Assembly (NCBI RefSeq): GCF_000313565.1
Contig: NZ_HE578927.1
Coordinates: 48,875 to 105,542 of the forward strand
Direction: 5' to 3'
Length of the DNA: 56,668 nucleotides
Source of the DNA: Dielma fastidiosa
GTDB taxonomy: Bacteria; Bacillota_I; Bacilli_A; Erysipelotrichales; Erysipelotrichaceae
In this document: piece after piece, positions 1 through 8,794 of the stretch
How the letters are laid out: every line of letters starts with the position of its first letter
How positions within the stretch are numbered: position 1 is the first letter of the stretch
Translations under genes and position numbers: made by a program
The notes under the pieces: model-generated
What the model saw: the letters and a program-made list of their open reading frames with translations, nothing else
Databases searched by the model: none
Told to the model about the DNA's origin: nothing

Positions 1-43
1 AGATCAAGAACCTGCAGATGTTTTATGTACTCGATTCAATTGT

Positions 44-742
44 TTAGATACCGCTGGTTTGCGCTCCCGCCGCTTTTTTCTGAAATACAAAACGGTAAAA
101 CAGATAGCCGCCTAAGGAGAAGATGCCAGTAATCGCATAAATCAAGATTGCCTGAGCAAGCATATTGCTGCCCAGATTAGCACCGACCAAGGTTGATGAA
201 TAAATGGAAGGAATGCGGGCAATGCTTGAAATCAGCAGGAAGGTTGACAGCTTCATATTCGTTAAACCTAACAAATAGGTAAAGATATCCTTTGGTGTTC
301 CCGGAATCAGAAACAGGATAAAGGTAACGGCGTTCAGCCGGCTCTCATCCTTAAAGAAACTGATCTTATCCATTTTTTCTTCGGAAATAAACCGCTGAAC
401 AAATTTTTTGCCATAACGTTTAGTTAACAGGAAGATTAATGTCGAACCAATCAGATTGCCTACTAAACAGAAGGCCATACCGCCGATACTTCCATAAAGG
501 ACACCGAACAATACCTCAATAATTTCACCCGGCAAAATGGCTATCAGAATTTGAGCGGCATAAAGCAATATACCCACCAGCATGCTGCTGGCACCAAATT
601 GTTCAAGGAAGGCCTTCATCTGATCCATATTGCTTAATAGATTAAACAGGTCTTTGCCATAATAAATCAGTCCCAATAAGATTAAACCACCAGCTATTAC
701 AGCACATATTCCTTTAAAAATATTACGATCCACTTGCTTCAT
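44..742 (-). CDS. TVP38/TMEM64 (DedA-like) membrane protein
   Basis: A 232-residue integral membrane protein of the TVP38/TMEM64 (SNARE-associated, VTT domain) family. The segment LFLIPGTPKDIFTYLLGL near residues 142-160 matches the conserved re-entrant loop of the family, and hydrophobic stretches lie at about 10-28, 50-70, 75-105, 135-160, 165-185 and 195-215. Relatives are linked to lipid scrambling or undecaprenyl-phosphate/envelope homeostasis, but the role of this copy is not known. It begins with ATG behind a purine-rich site and is divergent from the small membrane protein gene at 926. The family call is firm, the function is not. Confidence 0.85.
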   Translation of the reverse strand: MKQVDRNIFKGICAVIAGGLILLGLIYYGKDLFNLLSNMDQMKAFLEQFGASSMLVGILLYAAQILIAILPGEIIEVLFGVLYGSIGGMAFCLVGNLIGSTLIFLLTKRYGKKFVQRFISEEKMDKISFFKDESRLNAVTFILFLIPGTPKDIFTYLLGLTNMKLSTFLLISSIARIPSIYSSTLVGANLGSNMLAQAILIYAITGIFSLGGYLFYRFVFQKKAAGAQTSGI

Positions 743-868
743 CGCTTATCCCTCATTTCATGCTCTAAGAATAACAAATCATTCTTAAAACCTAACGGTG
801 ATAAGCTTAAAGATTTCTAAAGATTACTTAAATTTTACCTTTAAATTCAATCAGTAAGATGCTTATGG

Positions 869-874
869 TATAAT
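869..874 (+). promoter_or_regulatory. -10 box (TATAAT) for the gene at 926
   Basis: A perfect TATAAT lies 52 bases before the start codon, with no strong -35 box at the expected spacing (closest is TTCAAT-like). The ribosome site AAAGGAG follows near 910-916. Confidence 0.5.
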
Positions 875-925
875 ATATATAACCATAGAAGACATTCATT
901 TAATCTTGGGAAAGGAGCATTTGAT

Positions 926-1213
926 ATGAACAAGAAAATTGTCTATCTCATTTATACTCTGATTTTTATTGTCATTTACATCCTTCAGCTATTGAATGTT
1001 TATAATTTTAAAAATATCTTACTGATCATTACAGCAGCGTTATTAATTATCGCTGTATTAAGCAGTGGGTTATTAACCTCAGGGGATCGTATGCGGGCTA
1101 ATTTAAACACATCTAAAAATGAAAACCGTTTTGCCACGACAAACCTTTTCTTACTTTTAGCGATACCGCCGGCCATTGTCTTGTTATTATCCTATCTGTC
1201 ACTTCCTTTTTAG
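926..1213 (+). CDS. Small hypothetical membrane protein
   Basis: A 95-residue protein that is almost wholly hydrophobic, with three predicted membrane segments at about residues 5-25, 28-48 and 72-92 and a short polar loop (GDRMRANLNTSKNENRF) between the second and third. It has its own promoter-like TATAAT, a strong AAAGGAG site and a dedicated terminator at 1215-1244, so it is a genuine monocistronic gene. I do not recognise the family. Neighbouring genes on both sides are on the opposite strand. Confidence 0.75.
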   Translation: MNKKIVYLIYTLIFIVIYILQLLNVYNFKNILLIITAALLIIAVLSSGLLTSGDRMRANLNTSKNENRFATTNLFLLLAIPPAIVLLLSYLSLPF

Positions 1214-1214
1214 T

Positions 1215-1244
1215 AAATAAAACCCTCAATCGAGGGTTTTATTT
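1215..1244. terminator. Bidirectional intrinsic terminator
   Basis: A perfect 13-bp stem (arms 1215-1227 and 1232-1244) with a 4-base loop and A/T tracts on both sides. It sits between the convergent ends of the 926 gene and azlD and can serve both. Confidence 0.85.
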
Positions 1245-1251
1245 ATATCAA

Positions 1252-1584
1252 TTATTTAAAGATCACCTGCACCAGAAGCATATATAATGCCGTGCCGCCT
1301 AAGATACTGATTAAATTGTTGCGTTTCCAGCAATGCAGTCCAACTACGGCACTGACCGCTATTAATTCAGGGATGCCATAAGGGGCTGACAGCACAGCTG
1401 TATTGCGCAGACAATAAATGACTAATAGGCCCATCATCGCATAAGGCAAAACATTTCCCAGATAGCGGATCAGCGATGGCAGCTCATTTTTATTTCCCCA
1501 TAAGATAAAGGGAATGACACGGGTTAAAAAGGTAACACCCGCCATAATGGCAATAATTAAGATAGACGTTGCTGTTGAAATCAT
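1252..1584 (-). CDS. azlD: AzlD branched-chain amino acid exporter small subunit
   Basis: A 110-residue hydrophobic protein with the AzlD fold: three to four membrane helices and the typical early segment GVTFLTRVIPFILW. AzlD works with AzlC to export branched-chain amino acids; in Bacillus subtilis the pair confers 4-azaleucine resistance. The start overlaps the azlC stop in an ATGA junction, so the two are translationally coupled. Length is normal for the family. Confidence 0.9.
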   Translation of the reverse strand: MISTATSILIIAIMAGVTFLTRVIPFILWGNKNELPSLIRYLGNVLPYAMMGLLVIYCLRNTAVLSAPYGIPELIAVSAVVGLHCWKRNNLISILGGTALYMLLVQVIFK

Positions 1585-2267
1585 GAAGCATCACCCGCTT
1601 TCTTCTTCATTGCCATTAACACAAGCACAATCAAAATCATTGAAGGAATAACCATATTCTCAGCACCAAATACGACTAGTGAAAGCAAGCCGCAGGCGGT
1701 TCCGCACAATGCTGGGCGGTGATCAGAACAGCTTAGCCATTGTTCCGTAAAGATCACCACAAACAAAGCAATCAGCGCAAAATCAATGCCTGTTGTATCA
1801 AAAGGCAGCATACTGCCAATCAGTGAACCTAGTATTGAGCCGATGATCCAGTAGCATTGATCTAAAAATGAAATCAGAAACATCAGCTTGTCGGCGTGAC
1901 CTTCCTCATTCTTGATATTGACCAGCAAAGAATAAGTTTCATCGGTCAAAGAAAAAATCATATATGGCTTTTTGCGCCCCATATGCGAAAATGGCTCAAT
2001 CATGCTTAAGCCATAAAATATATGCCGTACATTCACCAGCAAGGTCATCAAAGCTACTTCCACAAGACTGACTCCCGGCACAAAAAAATTAATACCGATA
2101 AACTGCATACTGCCGGCATAAACAAATACCGACATGGCTGCCGCCCATAAAAAATTATATCCTTTTTCCTGAAACAGCATACCAAAAGCAATGCCGACAA
2201 ATAAATAGCCAAGCATGACCGGAATTGTGGTTTCAACCGCTTCAAAAAAGACGCCCTTATGTTTCAT
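1581..2267 (-). CDS. azlC: AzlC branched-chain amino acid exporter large subunit
   Basis: A 228-residue membrane protein of the AzlC family, with the conserved N-terminal stretch around PVMLGYLFVGIAFGML and the SLTDETYSL motif near the middle. It forms the permease of the AzlCD exporter for branched-chain amino acids. The start ATG lies behind a GGGGTAG site. No regulator such as AzlB is adjacent. Normal length. Confidence 0.9.
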   Translation of the reverse strand: MKHKGVFFEAVETTIPVMLGYLFVGIAFGMLFQEKGYNFLWAAAMSVFVYAGSMQFIGINFFVPGVSLVEVALMTLLVNVRHIFYGLSMIEPFSHMGRKKPYMIFSLTDETYSLLVNIKNEEGHADKLMFLISFLDQCYWIIGSILGSLIGSMLPFDTTGIDFALIALFVVIFTEQWLSCSDHRPALCGTACGLLSLVVFGAENMVIPSMILIVLVLMAMKKKAGDAS

Positions 2268-2591
2268 AAACTACCCCATTTCTTTGTTTCAATTATACTC
2301 ATATATAAAGAAAAAGAAAGAACTTTTTTTCTGAAACAGGTATCATTCCCACTAATCTACCATTCCTTCATGAAAATCCATAGGGTTCGTCACTCTATAT
2401 TGCACATGATACTTATCATCAAACAGACTGAACTTCTCCAACAGTCACATTCTGATACCTTAAAATATCATTGGCATCAATCAGTTTTCTCATGCTTTCT
2501 TACCATTACTATTCCTCCTAAATAAATTATTGAGCAATTTCTCATAAAACACACCAAACCTAAGGTTGAGTTTGCCTATACCACATAAAAA
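2268..2591. other. Intergenic gap with a possible small ORF remnant
   Basis: Between azlC and the psuG terminator there is no convincing gene. On the minus strand a perfect AGGAGG site at about 2515-2521 stands before a 9-codon ORF and then a 24-codon ORF at 2419-2493 (begins MRKLIDANDIL). The latter start resembles short phage-type proteins and may be a decayed gene; I cannot show it is translated. Confidence 0.3.
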
Positions 2592-2616
2592 GCGAACCCA
2601 TATTTAATGAGTTCAC
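2587..2616 (-). terminator. Terminator of the psuK-psuG operon
   Basis: A 9-bp stem (2608-2616 with 2592-2600, two G-U pairs) followed on the minus strand by TTTTTATG, placed just after the psuG stop codon. Confidence 0.8.
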
Positions 2617-2627
2617 TTCACAACTAT

Positions 2628-3560
2628 TTATTTCAACTTACTTAACTCACAGGCAATCTGTGATGCCAGCTTAGCGTTATTATAAACCAGCTGAATATTT
2701 GCAGCCAGACTTGATCCGCCGGTAATCTTTTGAATCTTATCCAATAAATACGGCGTGGTATCCTTGCCTTTAATGCCTAAACGGTTAGCTTCTTCAATTG
2801 CTTCATCAATGGATTTATTAATCATATCCGGATCCATTGAATATTCTTCAGGGATTGGATTAGTTACCAGCATTCCGCCGCGTAATCCTAAATCCTCTTT
2901 AGCCTTGTAGACATCAGCTAATTCCTTTGGTGTATCCATGCGGTAGTCTACTTTAAAGCCGCTTTTGCGGGTATAGAAGGCTGGTAATTCTTCACTCTGA
3001 TAACCAAATACCGTAACCCCCTTGGTTTCCAGATATTCAAGCGTTAAACCAAGATCAAGAATGGATTTAGCGCCTGCGCAGACAACCATCACCGGTGTTT
3101 CAGCTAATTCCTCAAGGTCAGCGGAAATATCCATCGTAGTTTCAGCTCCGCGGTGAACACCGCCGACACCGCCGGTCGCAAAGATTTTAACACCGGCAAG
3201 ATTGGCAAGAATCATGGTTGCCGCTACGGTTGTCGCGCCATCTTCTCCCTTAGCAGCCAACACTGGAATATCACGGCGGCTGGCTTTGATGACATTCAGT
3301 CCTTTACGGCCTAAATGATCAATTTCTTCCTTTGAAATACCTACCTTCAGCTTACCGCCGATAATGGCAATCGTAGCCGGTACAGCACCATTGTCACGTA
3401 CGACCTTTTCCACATTTAAGGCGGTTTCCACATTCTGCGGATATGGCATGCCATGAGAGATAATCGTTGATTCCAGTGCTACAACCGGACGTCCCTCGGC
3501 TAATGCCTTCTGTACTTCTTCAGATACGTCTAAATACTTTCTTAAGTTACTTGTGTTCAT
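2628..3560 (-). CDS. psuG: Pseudouridine-5'-phosphate glycosidase
   Basis: A 310-residue PsuG (YeiN/IndA) enzyme, which cleaves the C-C glycosidic bond of pseudouridine 5'-phosphate to give uracil and ribose 5-phosphate. The N-terminal ALESTIISHGMPYPQN segment, the GATTVAATM stretch and FATGGVGGVHRGAE are hallmark blocks of the family. It follows psuK by 10 bases with its own GGAGG site, forming the standard two-gene salvage operon. Full length; no anomaly. Confidence 0.96.
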   Translation of the reverse strand: MNTSNLRKYLDVSEEVQKALAEGRPVVALESTIISHGMPYPQNVETALNVEKVVRDNGAVPATIAIIGGKLKVGISKEEIDHLGRKGLNVIKASRRDIPVLAAKGEDGATTVAATMILANLAGVKIFATGGVGGVHRGAETTMDISADLEELAETPVMVVCAGAKSILDLGLTLEYLETKGVTVFGYQSEELPAFYTRKSGFKVDYRMDTPKELADVYKAKEDLGLRGGMLVTNPIPEEYSMDPDMINKSIDEAIEEANRLGIKGKDTTPYLLDKIQKITGGSSLAANIQLVYNNAKLASQIACELSKLK

Positions 3561-3570
3561 GTTTTTCCTC

Positions 3571-4665
3571 CTATTTTACTGGATGCTGATCCAGGATTTC
3601 AAGTATATGTTCACAGCTGATATGCGGACTGATGGTTGATTCACTGGCGATACAAATGCTGGCTGCCGCCATACCGGCTCTGGCAATATCGCGCAGTGGA
3701 AGCTGCTGACGCCATGCCCAGGCAAGAGCTGCGACAAAGCTGTCACCGGCGCCTGTCGTATTGACAATTTCACATGGAAAGCTTGGCAGATGCAGATGCT
3801 CATGGTTATTTGCCGCATAAACACCCTCTTCTCCTAAAGATATAAAAACCTGCTGCATGCCCTGTTTCAGAAAACACTCCGCCGCTGCGCGCAGGGAATT
3901 TTCATCAGCGATTTTAATGCCTGTCAGCTCCTCCGCTTCAATAAGGTTTGGTTTCAATGTGTGAATCTTACCTAACAAGCCTTTCAGCTTTTTCGCCTTA
4001 GTCGTTGATACCGTATCAGCAAATAACGGACACTGGCAATGCGCGGCAAGATATTCTAAGGTATTCTGCGGTAGATTGGTATCACAGATACAAAGACTTG
4101 CACGATTGATAAAATCGATGCGGGTTGCCATCAGTTCAGGTGTTAAATGCTCATAAATCCCCATATCCGACACCGCTAATTCCATATCGCCATGCTCATC
4201 AGTAATGAATAAATAAGTCGATGTCACACCGTTGGGAATCGTAAAGGACTGGGATGTATCAATGCCGATGCGATGGCATTCTTCACTGAGCTGTGACGCA
4301 TAGCCATCACTGCCAAAAGCCGTAATCAATTTCACATCTTCATCTAACAGCGCCAAATTATGCGCGATATTACGGCCAACGCCGCCCGCCGATAAAAAGG
4401 TGGTGCCGGGATTGGAATCACGCATGACCAATGGCTGATACGGACGTCCGCAGATATCCATGTTCACACCGCCAATCACCACGATATATGGCTTTTTCTG
4501 TAAGATATAACCCTTACCCTGAATCAATCCCTTTTTAGTCAGATTGGAGATATGCACAGCTGCTGATGAGCGGGTAATACCTGCCAGATCTGCTAGTTCC
4601 TGTTGGGAGATCAAGGGATTTTCCTCGATCCAATGCAGAATTTGACGTTCTCGATCAGTAATCAT
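3571..4665 (-). CDS. psuK: Pseudouridine kinase with N-terminal winged helix
   Basis: A 364-residue PfkB-family kinase that phosphorylates pseudouridine for PsuG. The catalytic signature NTTGAGDSFVAAL is at about residues 302-314, with the substrate-side GGVNMDICGRPYQPL near 65-79. The first 55 residues (ERQILHWIEENPLISQQELA and following) form a MarR/Lrp-like winged helix, so the enzyme may also sense substrate and regulate its own operon; such HTH-PfkB fusions are known. Start ATG follows a strong AAAGGAGG site. Confidence 0.93.
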   Translation of the reverse strand: MITDRERQILHWIEENPLISQQELADLAGITRSSAAVHISNLTKKGLIQGKGYILQKKPYIVVIGGVNMDICGRPYQPLVMRDSNPGTTFLSAGGVGRNIAHNLALLDEDVKLITAFGSDGYASQLSEECHRIGIDTSQSFTIPNGVTSTYLFITDEHGDMELAVSDMGIYEHLTPELMATRIDFINRASLCICDTNLPQNTLEYLAAHCQCPLFADTVSTTKAKKLKGLLGKIHTLKPNLIEAEELTGIKIADENSLRAAAECFLKQGMQQVFISLGEEGVYAANNHEHLHLPSFPCEIVNTTGAGDSFVAALAWAWRQQLPLRDIARAGMAAASICIASESTISPHISCEHILEILDQHPVK

Positions 4666-4725
4666 AACTGCCTCCTTTCCATAATCATTTGTTTAGTATT
4701 CTAATCTTTTGCTTATTACATCTTT

Positions 4726-4754
4726 ATAGTACCGCTTGCTAAGTGTAAAGTCAA
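4726..4754 (-). promoter_or_regulatory. Sigma-A-type promoter of psuKG
   Basis: On the minus strand TTGACT (4749-4754) and TACTAT (4726-4731) are separated by exactly 17 bases, about 60 bases before the psuK start. Confidence 0.75.
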
Positions 4755-4766
4755 GCACGAAATTAC

Positions 4767-4799
4767 AAAAAAAATACAGACTGTTTGCACATGTCTGTA
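4767..4799 (-). terminator. Terminator after rsmB
   Basis: Stem TACAGAC/GTCTGTA (arms 4793-4799 and 4775-4781) followed on the minus strand by an eight-T run; it ends the priA-rsmB transcript. Confidence 0.85.
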
Positions 4800-4810
4800 T
4801 CATTTGATGA

Positions 4811-6070
4811 TTATGCCTTTTCAGCTTTTACCAGCTTGGCCATATAAAAGCCATCGGTATTGTATTCATAAGGGAAAATGGTTCGCTGAGAAATCAGCTG
4901 CGCATTATCATGCAGTCCCAGAAATTTCTCAATTTGCTTTTCATTTTCTTTTTTATTCAACGTACATGTTGAATAGACAAGAACGCCGCCCGGTTTTACC
5001 ATTTTAAATGCGGTATCTAAAAGCTTTGCCTGAAGCGGCAGTAAAGTATCCATGTCTTCTGGCTGCATATGTACTTTGATATCATTTTTGCGCTTCATTA
5101 CACCATAGCCCGAGCATGGCGCGTCGACCAATACCCGATCAAAGCTTTCCTCATCATATTCATGATTGATTTCACAGGCATCAAAGCACCATGGCTGAAT
5201 GATGCTTAAGCCAAGTCTGGCCGCCGCATTACTAATCAATTCAACACGATGTTCATGAATATCCAAGGCGATGATTTCTCCCTCGTTTTTCATCAGCTGG
5301 GCCATGTGGCATGTTTTCGTTCCCGGCGCCGCGCACATATCCAAAATACTCTCATCGGGCTGAGGATCAACTAATAAGGCGACACACTGGCTTGCCTCAT
5401 CCTGAATCGATACTCTGCCGGTCAGATATTCCTTTGTATCGGCAATATTGCCGCCATGATAAATCAGCGCGTCTTCACTCAAACAGCCCTTTTCAAAATC
5501 AGGATTGGCGGCAATGATTTCATCACGGCTGGTAACACATGTATTCACCCGGGCCGCTAACGCCGGTGCTCCCTGATCATCAAGACAGATCCGCTCAGCA
5601 ATTTCATATCCATATTGTTTTTCCCACATCTTGACTACCCATAAAGGATGCGATGTTTTGATAGACAGCTGAAAGAGCGCATCACCAAGGATCGGACGTT
5701 TACCCTCTCTTAAAAAGCGCCGCAGCATCGCGTTAATCATCGCTTTATACTTGCCTTTATGCTTCTTAGCCGCAATTTCCACGGCTTCATTCACCACCGC
5801 ATATTCAGGCACCTTATCCATAAACAGGAACTGATAGATACTCATATCCATCAAAAGCGCCATATCAGCGGCAATATCGCTTTGCACATAGGCTTCCCAT
5901 TGATATCTGAGATAGAGATAATTCTGCATCGTACCATAAACGATATTGGTAATCAAACCCTTATCCGCTGAGCTGAAATCATTAATTTCTTTACGCAGAT
6001 AAAGATTGCTGTAACTCTTGCCTAAAACAATATCACATAAACAATTGTATGCTTTTTCTCTTGCTTTCAT
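4811..6070 (-). CDS. rsmB: 16S rRNA m5C967 methyltransferase RsmB
   Basis: A 419-residue RsmB/Sun protein that methylates C967 of 16S rRNA using S-adenosylmethionine. The N-terminal third is the NusB-like RNA-binding domain (AREKAYNCLCDIVLGKSYSN), and the C-terminal part is a Rossmann methyltransferase with MCAAPGTKTCHMA, the motif IV cysteine in VDAPCSGYG and the catalytic cysteine in YSTCTL. It lies 11 bases after priA, in the priA-rsmB order common in Bacillota, though fmt and def are absent between them. Confidence 0.95.
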   Translation of the reverse strand: MKAREKAYNCLCDIVLGKSYSNLYLRKEINDFSSADKGLITNIVYGTMQNYLYLRYQWEAYVQSDIAADMALLMDMSIYQFLFMDKVPEYAVVNEAVEIAAKKHKGKYKAMINAMLRRFLREGKRPILGDALFQLSIKTSHPLWVVKMWEKQYGYEIAERICLDDQGAPALAARVNTCVTSRDEIIAANPDFEKGCLSEDALIYHGGNIADTKEYLTGRVSIQDEASQCVALLVDPQPDESILDMCAAPGTKTCHMAQLMKNEGEIIALDIHEHRVELISNAAARLGLSIIQPWCFDACEINHEYDEESFDRVLVDAPCSGYGVMKRKNDIKVHMQPEDMDTLLPLQAKLLDTAFKMVKPGGVLVYSTCTLNKKENEKQIEKFLGLHDNAQLISQRTIFPYEYNTDGFYMAKLVKAEKA

Positions 6071-6081
6071 AAGATTCTCCT

Positions 6082-8235
6082 CTAATCCATATTCAGCGGA
6101 TTGATATCGATCTGCAGTCTGACTTTGCTTTTTGATGAGCGATGTTTGCGTGAAAGCTGATAAACCGCCTTCTGCAATTGCGTCAGTGATTTACTTTTAA
6201 TACAAATACGGAATCGATATTCATCCTTTACCTTCATTAATTCACTGGGCCCCAATAGCCTGAATGTTTCTTCCGCCAAGCAGCGCATGCCCTCACACGC
6301 CGCCTCACTGGCTGATTCCTTATCTTTATGAATATACAGAATCGATGCCAAATAGGTATATGGCGGATAACCGGCTAAATGGCGGTAGCGCATTTCCTGT
6401 TCAAAAAATTTCAGATAATCATGGGTCAGCGCACAGCGCACGGCATAGTGCTGATCATCAAAAACCTGAAGCAATACCTTCCCCTTTTTCTGACCGCGGC
6501 CGCTTCGTCCGCTGGCTTGACACAGCAGATCAAAGGTCAGCTCACTGCTGCGATAATCAGAGCGATAAAGCATAGCATCACCTTGGAGGATTCCCACCAG
6601 CGTGACATTTTCAAAATCCAAGCCTTTCGCGATCATCTGCGTACCAAGCAGGATATCCGCTTCATGCCGGCCAAATTGTGCCAGTAAATCGCGGTGCGCA
6701 TTCTTGCGGGCTGTCGTGTCGGCATCCATGCGAATGATTTTTTTATCCGGGAACAGCTCGCTGACCATTTCCGCCAGCCGCTGTGTTCCAAACCCCATTC
6801 CCTTTAATGAAGGTGATTTGCACGATGGACAAACACTGGGTACCGGTATGCTGTAACCGCATAGATGGCATTTAGCGCTTTGATCATCCTTATGGTAAAC
6901 TAAAGCCCGGTCACAATGCGGACACATCAGTGTTGTTCCGCATTCACTGCAATGAATCGTCGGCTGATAACCGCGCCGGTTCAGCAGCAAAATCACTTGT
7001 TCATTGCGATCCAGACTCAAACGCATCGCATCAATCAGCTGCGGACTCAATATATAAGAGCCGCCTTTTTTTACAGTCTGCTGCATATTGATCAGCGACA
7101 CATCCGGCAGATTATTACTTACCCTGCTTTTCAGTGATATCAGCTGATAAACATCCTTAATGGCACGCGCATACGTCTCTAAAGATGGCGTCGCACTCGC
7201 CAGCAAAACGGTCGCATGATGAACAGCTCCCCGCCATATCGCTACATCACGGCAGTGATACTGCGGCTGACTGTCCTGCTTATAGCTGCTGTCATGCTCT
7301 TCATCAAGGATGATCAAGCCTAATTGATCAAAAGGCATAAAGATTGCGGAACGGGTACCGACCACAATATTTTTCTCATGCCTGCGCACACTTTGAAACT
7401 GTTCATATTTTTCCTGATCATTTAATGCGGAATGATAGATTGCCACATCATTGCCAAAACGCTTCTGTACCCGCTCCACCATCATCGGTGTCAGCGCGAT
7501 TTCCGGTACGAGCAGCAGCACTTGCTTGCCCTGCTTTAAAACCTCTTTGGCACAGCGCAGAAAAACCTCTGTTTTGCCGCTGCCGGTAACGCCGTGCAGA
7601 CAAAGCACTGACTTACGCGGATGCAGCACTTGTTCAATGGCCTGCTTTTGCTCCTCACTTAGAGTCAAATCAAAATCACTGACACTCAGTTTCTCCTCAG
7701 CCGCTTTCGCTTCCTTTTCAAACACTTCCACCGCCTGACATTCCTCAAGCGCCTTTCCCACACTCTTAAAATCACGGCGCCATAGGGTCAGCGTCATTTC
7801 CCCAACCGCCTGTAAGGCAGACAAGGCTTCCTGACGCTTAGGCGTCATAACCAAAGGCACATGATGAACACGCACCCATTTTTCCATTTTTATGCGCTGT
7901 TTGCTTGACTTAGGTTTCAGCTTTGCCGGCAGCATCGCTTGAAAACAGGCGATTACCGGTGAAACCGTCGTTTCCGCCAGCCATTTGCCTAAAGCCATTA
8001 ATTCCGCATTCAGAATTGGTGAAGCATCCAATACCTTGACAACATCCTTAATTTCAAAGTCAAAGCTTTCCTTCGTATTATAAACAACCTCATCAACGAA
8101 AGCGACACAGAGCCGATGCGCAAAATCAACCTGAATCCGCATCCCCGGTTCAATTTTTTCATCATGAAACTGATAGGTATACCGCTGATCAATGGCTGAT
8201 ACAGGATGTTCGATATAGCAGTAGACAAGATTCAT
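6082..8235 (-). CDS. priA: Primosomal protein N' (PriA helicase)
   Basis: A 717-residue superfamily 2 DNA helicase that restarts stalled replication forks by loading the replicative helicase. Visible parts are the N-terminal 3'-end-binding domain, Walker A GVTGSGKTEVF, the DEEH box in ILDEEHDSSYKQ, motif III ASATPSLET, and the paired CxxC zinc cluster (CSECGTTLMCPHC and CHLCGYSIPVPSVCPSC) inside the helicase core. Size and architecture are normal. It is followed by rsmB after 11 bases. Start ATG follows AGGTGAGGTG. Confidence 0.96.
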   Translation of the reverse strand: MNLVYCYIEHPVSAIDQRYTYQFHDEKIEPGMRIQVDFAHRLCVAFVDEVVYNTKESFDFEIKDVVKVLDASPILNAELMALGKWLAETTVSPVIACFQAMLPAKLKPKSSKQRIKMEKWVRVHHVPLVMTPKRQEALSALQAVGEMTLTLWRRDFKSVGKALEECQAVEVFEKEAKAAEEKLSVSDFDLTLSEEQKQAIEQVLHPRKSVLCLHGVTGSGKTEVFLRCAKEVLKQGKQVLLLVPEIALTPMMVERVQKRFGNDVAIYHSALNDQEKYEQFQSVRRHEKNIVVGTRSAIFMPFDQLGLIILDEEHDSSYKQDSQPQYHCRDVAIWRGAVHHATVLLASATPSLETYARAIKDVYQLISLKSRVSNNLPDVSLINMQQTVKKGGSYILSPQLIDAMRLSLDRNEQVILLLNRRGYQPTIHCSECGTTLMCPHCDRALVYHKDDQSAKCHLCGYSIPVPSVCPSCKSPSLKGMGFGTQRLAEMVSELFPDKKIIRMDADTTARKNAHRDLLAQFGRHEADILLGTQMIAKGLDFENVTLVGILQGDAMLYRSDYRSSELTFDLLCQASGRSGRGQKKGKVLLQVFDDQHYAVRCALTHDYLKFFEQEMRYRHLAGYPPYTYLASILYIHKDKESASEAACEGMRCLAEETFRLLGPSELMKVKDEYRFRICIKSKSLTQLQKAVYQLSRKHRSSKSKVRLQIDINPLNMD

Positions 8236-8388
8236 TCACTTCACCTCACCCTACTATTATACCATGAGCCAAGCCAACCTGCTTCGTTTTTTCAAATGCA
8301 TTTAGTCACGCATTAATAACGGCTGAAATTTTTAATATTCTGCCGCAATTATTCCCTTTCCGTTATAGAATTGTTCGGCGGGATTGTG

Positions 8389-8394
8389 TATAAT
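8389..8394 (+). promoter_or_regulatory. -10 box for the 8417 gene
   Basis: TATAAT 22 bases before the start codon, in the 181-bp divergent spacer with priA. No clear -35 partner. Confidence 0.45.
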
Positions 8395-8416
8395 AATAGA
8401 GAAAGGACGTGGTGCC

Positions 8417-8761
8417 ATGAAAAAGAATAAAAACCGTTTTATTACGACTGAGATTTATCATGATGGAATGTCAGCCTGTACCAAGCTTTTAGTAGATGTA
8501 GAAACCCATGTACAGTATATGTTCCACAATGAAGGTTCTGGCGCCGGTCTGTGTGTTCTTGTCGATCGTGACGGCCGGCCGCTGCTGGCTGATGATGAAA
8601 TAATCGAACATGAGGAAATGGCTTATGTCCGTGCCCAACAGCCGGCTGCCGCAATCAGCCTCAATGAACGCCAGGAGCAGTTTGAACCGATCCGCCCTGT
8701 GAAAAAAGTGCAGATCAAAGAAAAAGAAAAGAAAAAAAGCTGGGCCGAAGAAATCAAATAA
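8417..8761 (+). CDS. DUF6440-like small protein
   Basis: A 114-residue protein. I chose the ATG at 8417 because GAAAGGACG lies at the right distance; an upstream in-frame ATG at 8384 has no ribosome site and would overlap the -10 region. The core (a strand pair ending in DVETHVQYMFHNEGSGAGL and then VLVDRDGRPLL) resembles DUF6440, a short domain of unknown function common in gut Bacillota. The C-terminal 35 residues are very basic and end in a KEKEKKK tail. It may be co-transcribed with the HAD genes that follow 33 bases later. Confidence 0.7.
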   Translation: MKKNKNRFITTEIYHDGMSACTKLLVDVETHVQYMFHNEGSGAGLCVLVDRDGRPLLADDEIIEHEEMAYVRAQQPAAAISLNERQEQFEPIRPVKKVQIKEKEKKKSWAEEIK

Positions 8762-8794
8762 TCTGGTTTCAGCTTTTTCATTTATGGAGGTAGT

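Noticed and set aside
2259-2525. 88-codon plus-strand frame between azlC and psuG
   Set aside because: Starts inside azlC, has no ribosome site, and its composition is that of AT-rich spacer; no recognisable family.
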